Shown here: in pieces, positions 62,732 to 64,000 of the stretch | How positions within the stretch are numbered: position 1 is the first letter of the stretch | Layout: each line of letters begins with the position of its first letter | Origin: Streptomyces sp. AJS327 | GTDB taxonomy: Bacteria; Actinomycetota; Actinomycetes; Streptomycetales; Streptomycetaceae | Assembly (NCBI RefSeq): GCF_013450295.1 | Contig: NZ_SKBR01000001.1 | Span: 123,501 to 187,500, forward strand | Length of the DNA stretch: 64,000 bases | Reading direction: 5' to 3' | Made by a program: the position numbers and the translations under genes | The notes under the pieces: generated by a model | The model's database searches: none | Told to the model about the DNA's origin: nothing | What the model saw: the letters and a program-made list of their open reading frames with translations, nothing else

Positions 62732-63373
62732 ATGCCCAGTGGCCGCTACACCCTCCGCGACCCGCACGACCACACCCTCCTCGGCACCGAGCACTTCCAC
62801 TGCGCCCCCGGCCCGTCCGGCTGGCGGTACACCGCGCGGATCGAGACCCCCTCCGGCGGCCCCGCGGGCACCGTCGACCTGACGACCGACCGGCGCGGCC
62901 GCCCCCTCCGACTCGAACTACGCGCCGGATCCTGGCAGGTCAGAGGGACCGCGCTGGACGGGGTGACGTGGGTGCGCACCGACCCCCGCGGGGAGCTGGC
63001 CACCGAGGGCAACGTCGCAGCGCACGCCTTCACCGGCGCCTCGCCCGCCTTCCTGGTCGCCAACTCCTGGTTGCTGCCACCGGGCGAACCGGGGGAACCG
63101 GGGGAACCGGGGGCGGGAGACAGCTCGGCCCGGGCCAGGCTCGTCTCCTTCACCGGAAGCGCGCTCGCTCCGCGCACCATCGACCAGTCCTGGAGCAGAA
63201 CCGGTCGCGAGACGCACACCACCGACAGCGGTCCGCTCGTCGTCGACAGCTACCGGCTGACCGCGCTGGACACCGCCGAGCAGTGGACCGTGCACATCGC
63301 CGGTGACGTGGTGCTGGACGCCCCCGGGGTGGCGCTGGAACACCTCGACTCCCCGCCGTCCGGGCCCTCGTGA
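62732..63373 (+). CDS. Hypothetical protein, 213 aa
   Basis: I do not recognise a named family. The ATG at 62732 follows the ahcY terminator with little ribosome-site signal. The protein is predicted to be mostly beta-strand, with alternating Thr/Arg/Val-rich stretches (SGWRYTARIETPSG, PAGTVDLTTDRRGRPLRLEL, VRGTALDGVTWVRTDP), GNVAAHAFTGASPAFLVANSWLLPP and VDSYRLTALDTAEQWTVHIAGDVVLDAPGV split by polar turns. A GEPGEPGEPG run near residue 120 is encoded by 9-bp repeats. There are no signal peptide, membrane segments or cysteine cluster. The strand pattern suggests a lipid- or sugar-binding barrel, but that is a guess. It is the last gene before the rRNA operon. Confidence 0.75.
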   Translation: MPSGRYTLRDPHDHTLLGTEHFHCAPGPSGWRYTARIETPSGGPAGTVDLTTDRRGRPLRLELRAGSWQVRGTALDGVTWVRTDPRGELATEGNVAAHAFTGASPAFLVANSWLLPPGEPGEPGEPGAGDSSARARLVSFTGSALAPRTIDQSWSRTGRETHTTDSGPLVVDSYRLTALDTAEQWTVHIAGDVVLDAPGVALEHLDSPPSGPS

Positions 63374-63944
63374 GGCTTCGGACGGTGCCGTGGCCGAATG
63401 CGACGGGCTCCCGGTCCCTCGCGGACCGCCCGGGTGTGCGTGGGGCGCGCGGGACCTGCTACGGTTCACACCGCTCTGACAGACCGCTAACGCGGAAAAG
63501 ACGAGCGGTGGATTCAGGCAAAGGCCCGGAGTTGGACGACTTCCCGGGCAGGGGCTAAGATTCACATCGCTTCACACACAGAGAGCCGGATTCCAGGTTT
63601 TCCCCGTGAGAAGCAGCCCCCGATTCTCACTCAGAAACATTCTGATAGTGTCGGGGACACACCGAGAGGGAAGCGCCCGGAGGGCCTGGTTTCAGGTTCG
63701 ATGGAAGCGTCCGTTCTTTGAGAACTCAACAGCGTGCCAAAAGTCAACGCCAGATTGTTGATACCCCGTTCACGGGCTGCGTCTCACTTTTTGTGTGGGG
63801 TGTGGTTTGTGGATGTGGTTCCTTTGATTGATTTTGATGACAGCGAGGATGCTGGATGCTGACGGAATGATTCCTTTCGTTGGTGTCGCTCTCGTGAGTT
63901 GTCGTCCTGGCTCTTGCACTGTTGTGTGGGGGTTGGGTGTGACA
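63374..63944 (+). promoter_or_regulatory. Promoter and leader region of an rRNA operon
   Basis: About 570 bp of increasingly AT-rich sequence ahead of 16S rRNA. One promoter candidate is TTGGAC (63532-63537), 18 bp, TAAGAT (63556-63561). Further -10-like elements are TACGGT near 63461-63466 and TAGTGT near 63649-63654, consistent with several tandem promoters as in streptomycete rrn operons. GTTCTTTGAGAACTCAACAG (63713-63732) and the following GCGTGCCAAAAGTCAACG are typical of the actinobacterial pre-16S leader, where antitermination and RNase III processing occur. Confidence 0.75.
63532..63561 (+). promoter_or_regulatory. Predicted rrn promoter
   Basis: TTGGAC and TAAGAT with 18-bp spacing, pointing toward the 16S gene. 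It gives the best match to the consensus in the region; neighbouring weaker candidates probably also act. Confidence 0.55.
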
Positions 63945-64000
63945 TTTACGGAGAGTTTGATCCTGGCTCAGGACGAACGCTGGCGGCGTGCTTAACACAT
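63945..64000 (+). rRNA. rrs: 16S ribosomal RNA, 5' end (runs off the window)
   Basis: GGAGAGTTTGATCCTGGCTC followed by AGGACGAACGCTGGCGGCGT is the universal start of actinobacterial 16S rRNA. The mature 5' end is within a few bases of 63945. Only about 56 nt are inside the window. Confidence 0.98.

Noticed and set aside
63744..63998. An 84-codon minus-strand frame overlapping the rRNA leader and 16S start
   Set aside because: It runs across the 16S rRNA 5' end and is a by-product of AT-rich leader sequence.
1..64000. Mobile elements, prophage, CRISPR arrays, tRNA genes
   Set aside because: No transposase, integrase, repeat-spacer pattern or tRNA-like fold was seen; base composition is even apart from the hut promoter, the whiB upstream region and the rRNA leader.

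Overview
The window is very GC-rich, uses GTG and TTG starts freely, and carries core actinobacterial genes: a WhiB regulator, a sigma-B-type sigma factor with partner-switching proteins, coenzyme F420 genes (fbiA/fbiB), a DUF5719 pair and several LytR-CpsA-Psr (LCP) proteins. Together these point to a Streptomyces or very close relative. From memory, the gene order resembles a conserved stretch of the Streptomyces coelicolor core chromosome running from a cystathionine beta-synthase gene to ahcY; I could not check this by alignment. I see no insertion sequence, integrase, prophage, CRISPR array or tRNA.

Layout. 1-3.4 kb: N-terminal part of cystathionine beta-synthase, an SGNH hydrolase, a VOC protein and a flavin-reductase-fold (PPOX-type) protein. 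3.6-11.4 kb: a divergent PLP decarboxylase of the DAP/ornithine decarboxylase family, then a tightly packed histidine-utilisation operon (hutU, an M20 amidohydrolase, hutF, hutI) behind a promoter overlapped by a perfect 9-bp inverted repeat. 11.6-15.9 kb: a DHA2 drug exporter, a sigI-like sigma factor, a STAS anti-anti-sigma protein and a HATPase anti-sigma-type protein. 16.3-21.0 kb: a POT peptide transporter, a two-component system and a GtrA membrane protein. 21.2-24.3 kb: purK, purE and a membrane-dipeptidase homologue. 24.5-27.9 kb: acyl-CoA dehydrogenase, UDP-glucose 6-dehydrogenase and a second VOC protein.

28-43 kb is a cell-surface region. It holds five LCP ligases on the minus strand, interleaved with a thioesterase, a membrane GT2 glycosyltransferase and a TIGR03089 protein, then a secreted PGRP-type amidase, a sugar-1-phosphate nucleotidyltransferase and an AlkA-type DNA glycosylase. 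43.4-46.3 kb: fbiB and fbiA (F420 synthesis) and a cysteine-dioxygenase-like cupin. 46.3-47.3 kb: a long non-coding region and whiB. 47.6-54.4 kb: a giant GT2-membrane fusion translationally coupled to a DUF5719 protein, a zincin-like protein lacking the second metal His, and a DUF3499 zinc-ribbon protein. 54.5-62.6 kb: manB, a Trm112-like protein, a SIS-domain protein, manA with a large proline-rich insertion, a CDF metal transporter and ahcY. 62.7-64 kb: a hypothetical protein, then an rRNA promoter/leader region and the first bases of a 16S rRNA gene.

How the genes work together. manB, the SIS protein, manA and the nucleotidyltransferase would supply activated mannose or glucose. Ugd supplies UDP-glucuronate. 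The GT2 enzymes and GtrA would build surface glycans, and the LCP proteins would attach polymers to peptidoglycan. The hut operon would take urocanate to formylglutamate. No canonical HutG is present, and the M20 amidohydrolase inside the operon is the natural candidate for the last step. The points I rate highest for follow-up are that M20/HutG substitution, the hut operator, the four-cysteine pattern shared by four of the five LCP proteins, and the 125-residue insertion in ManA.
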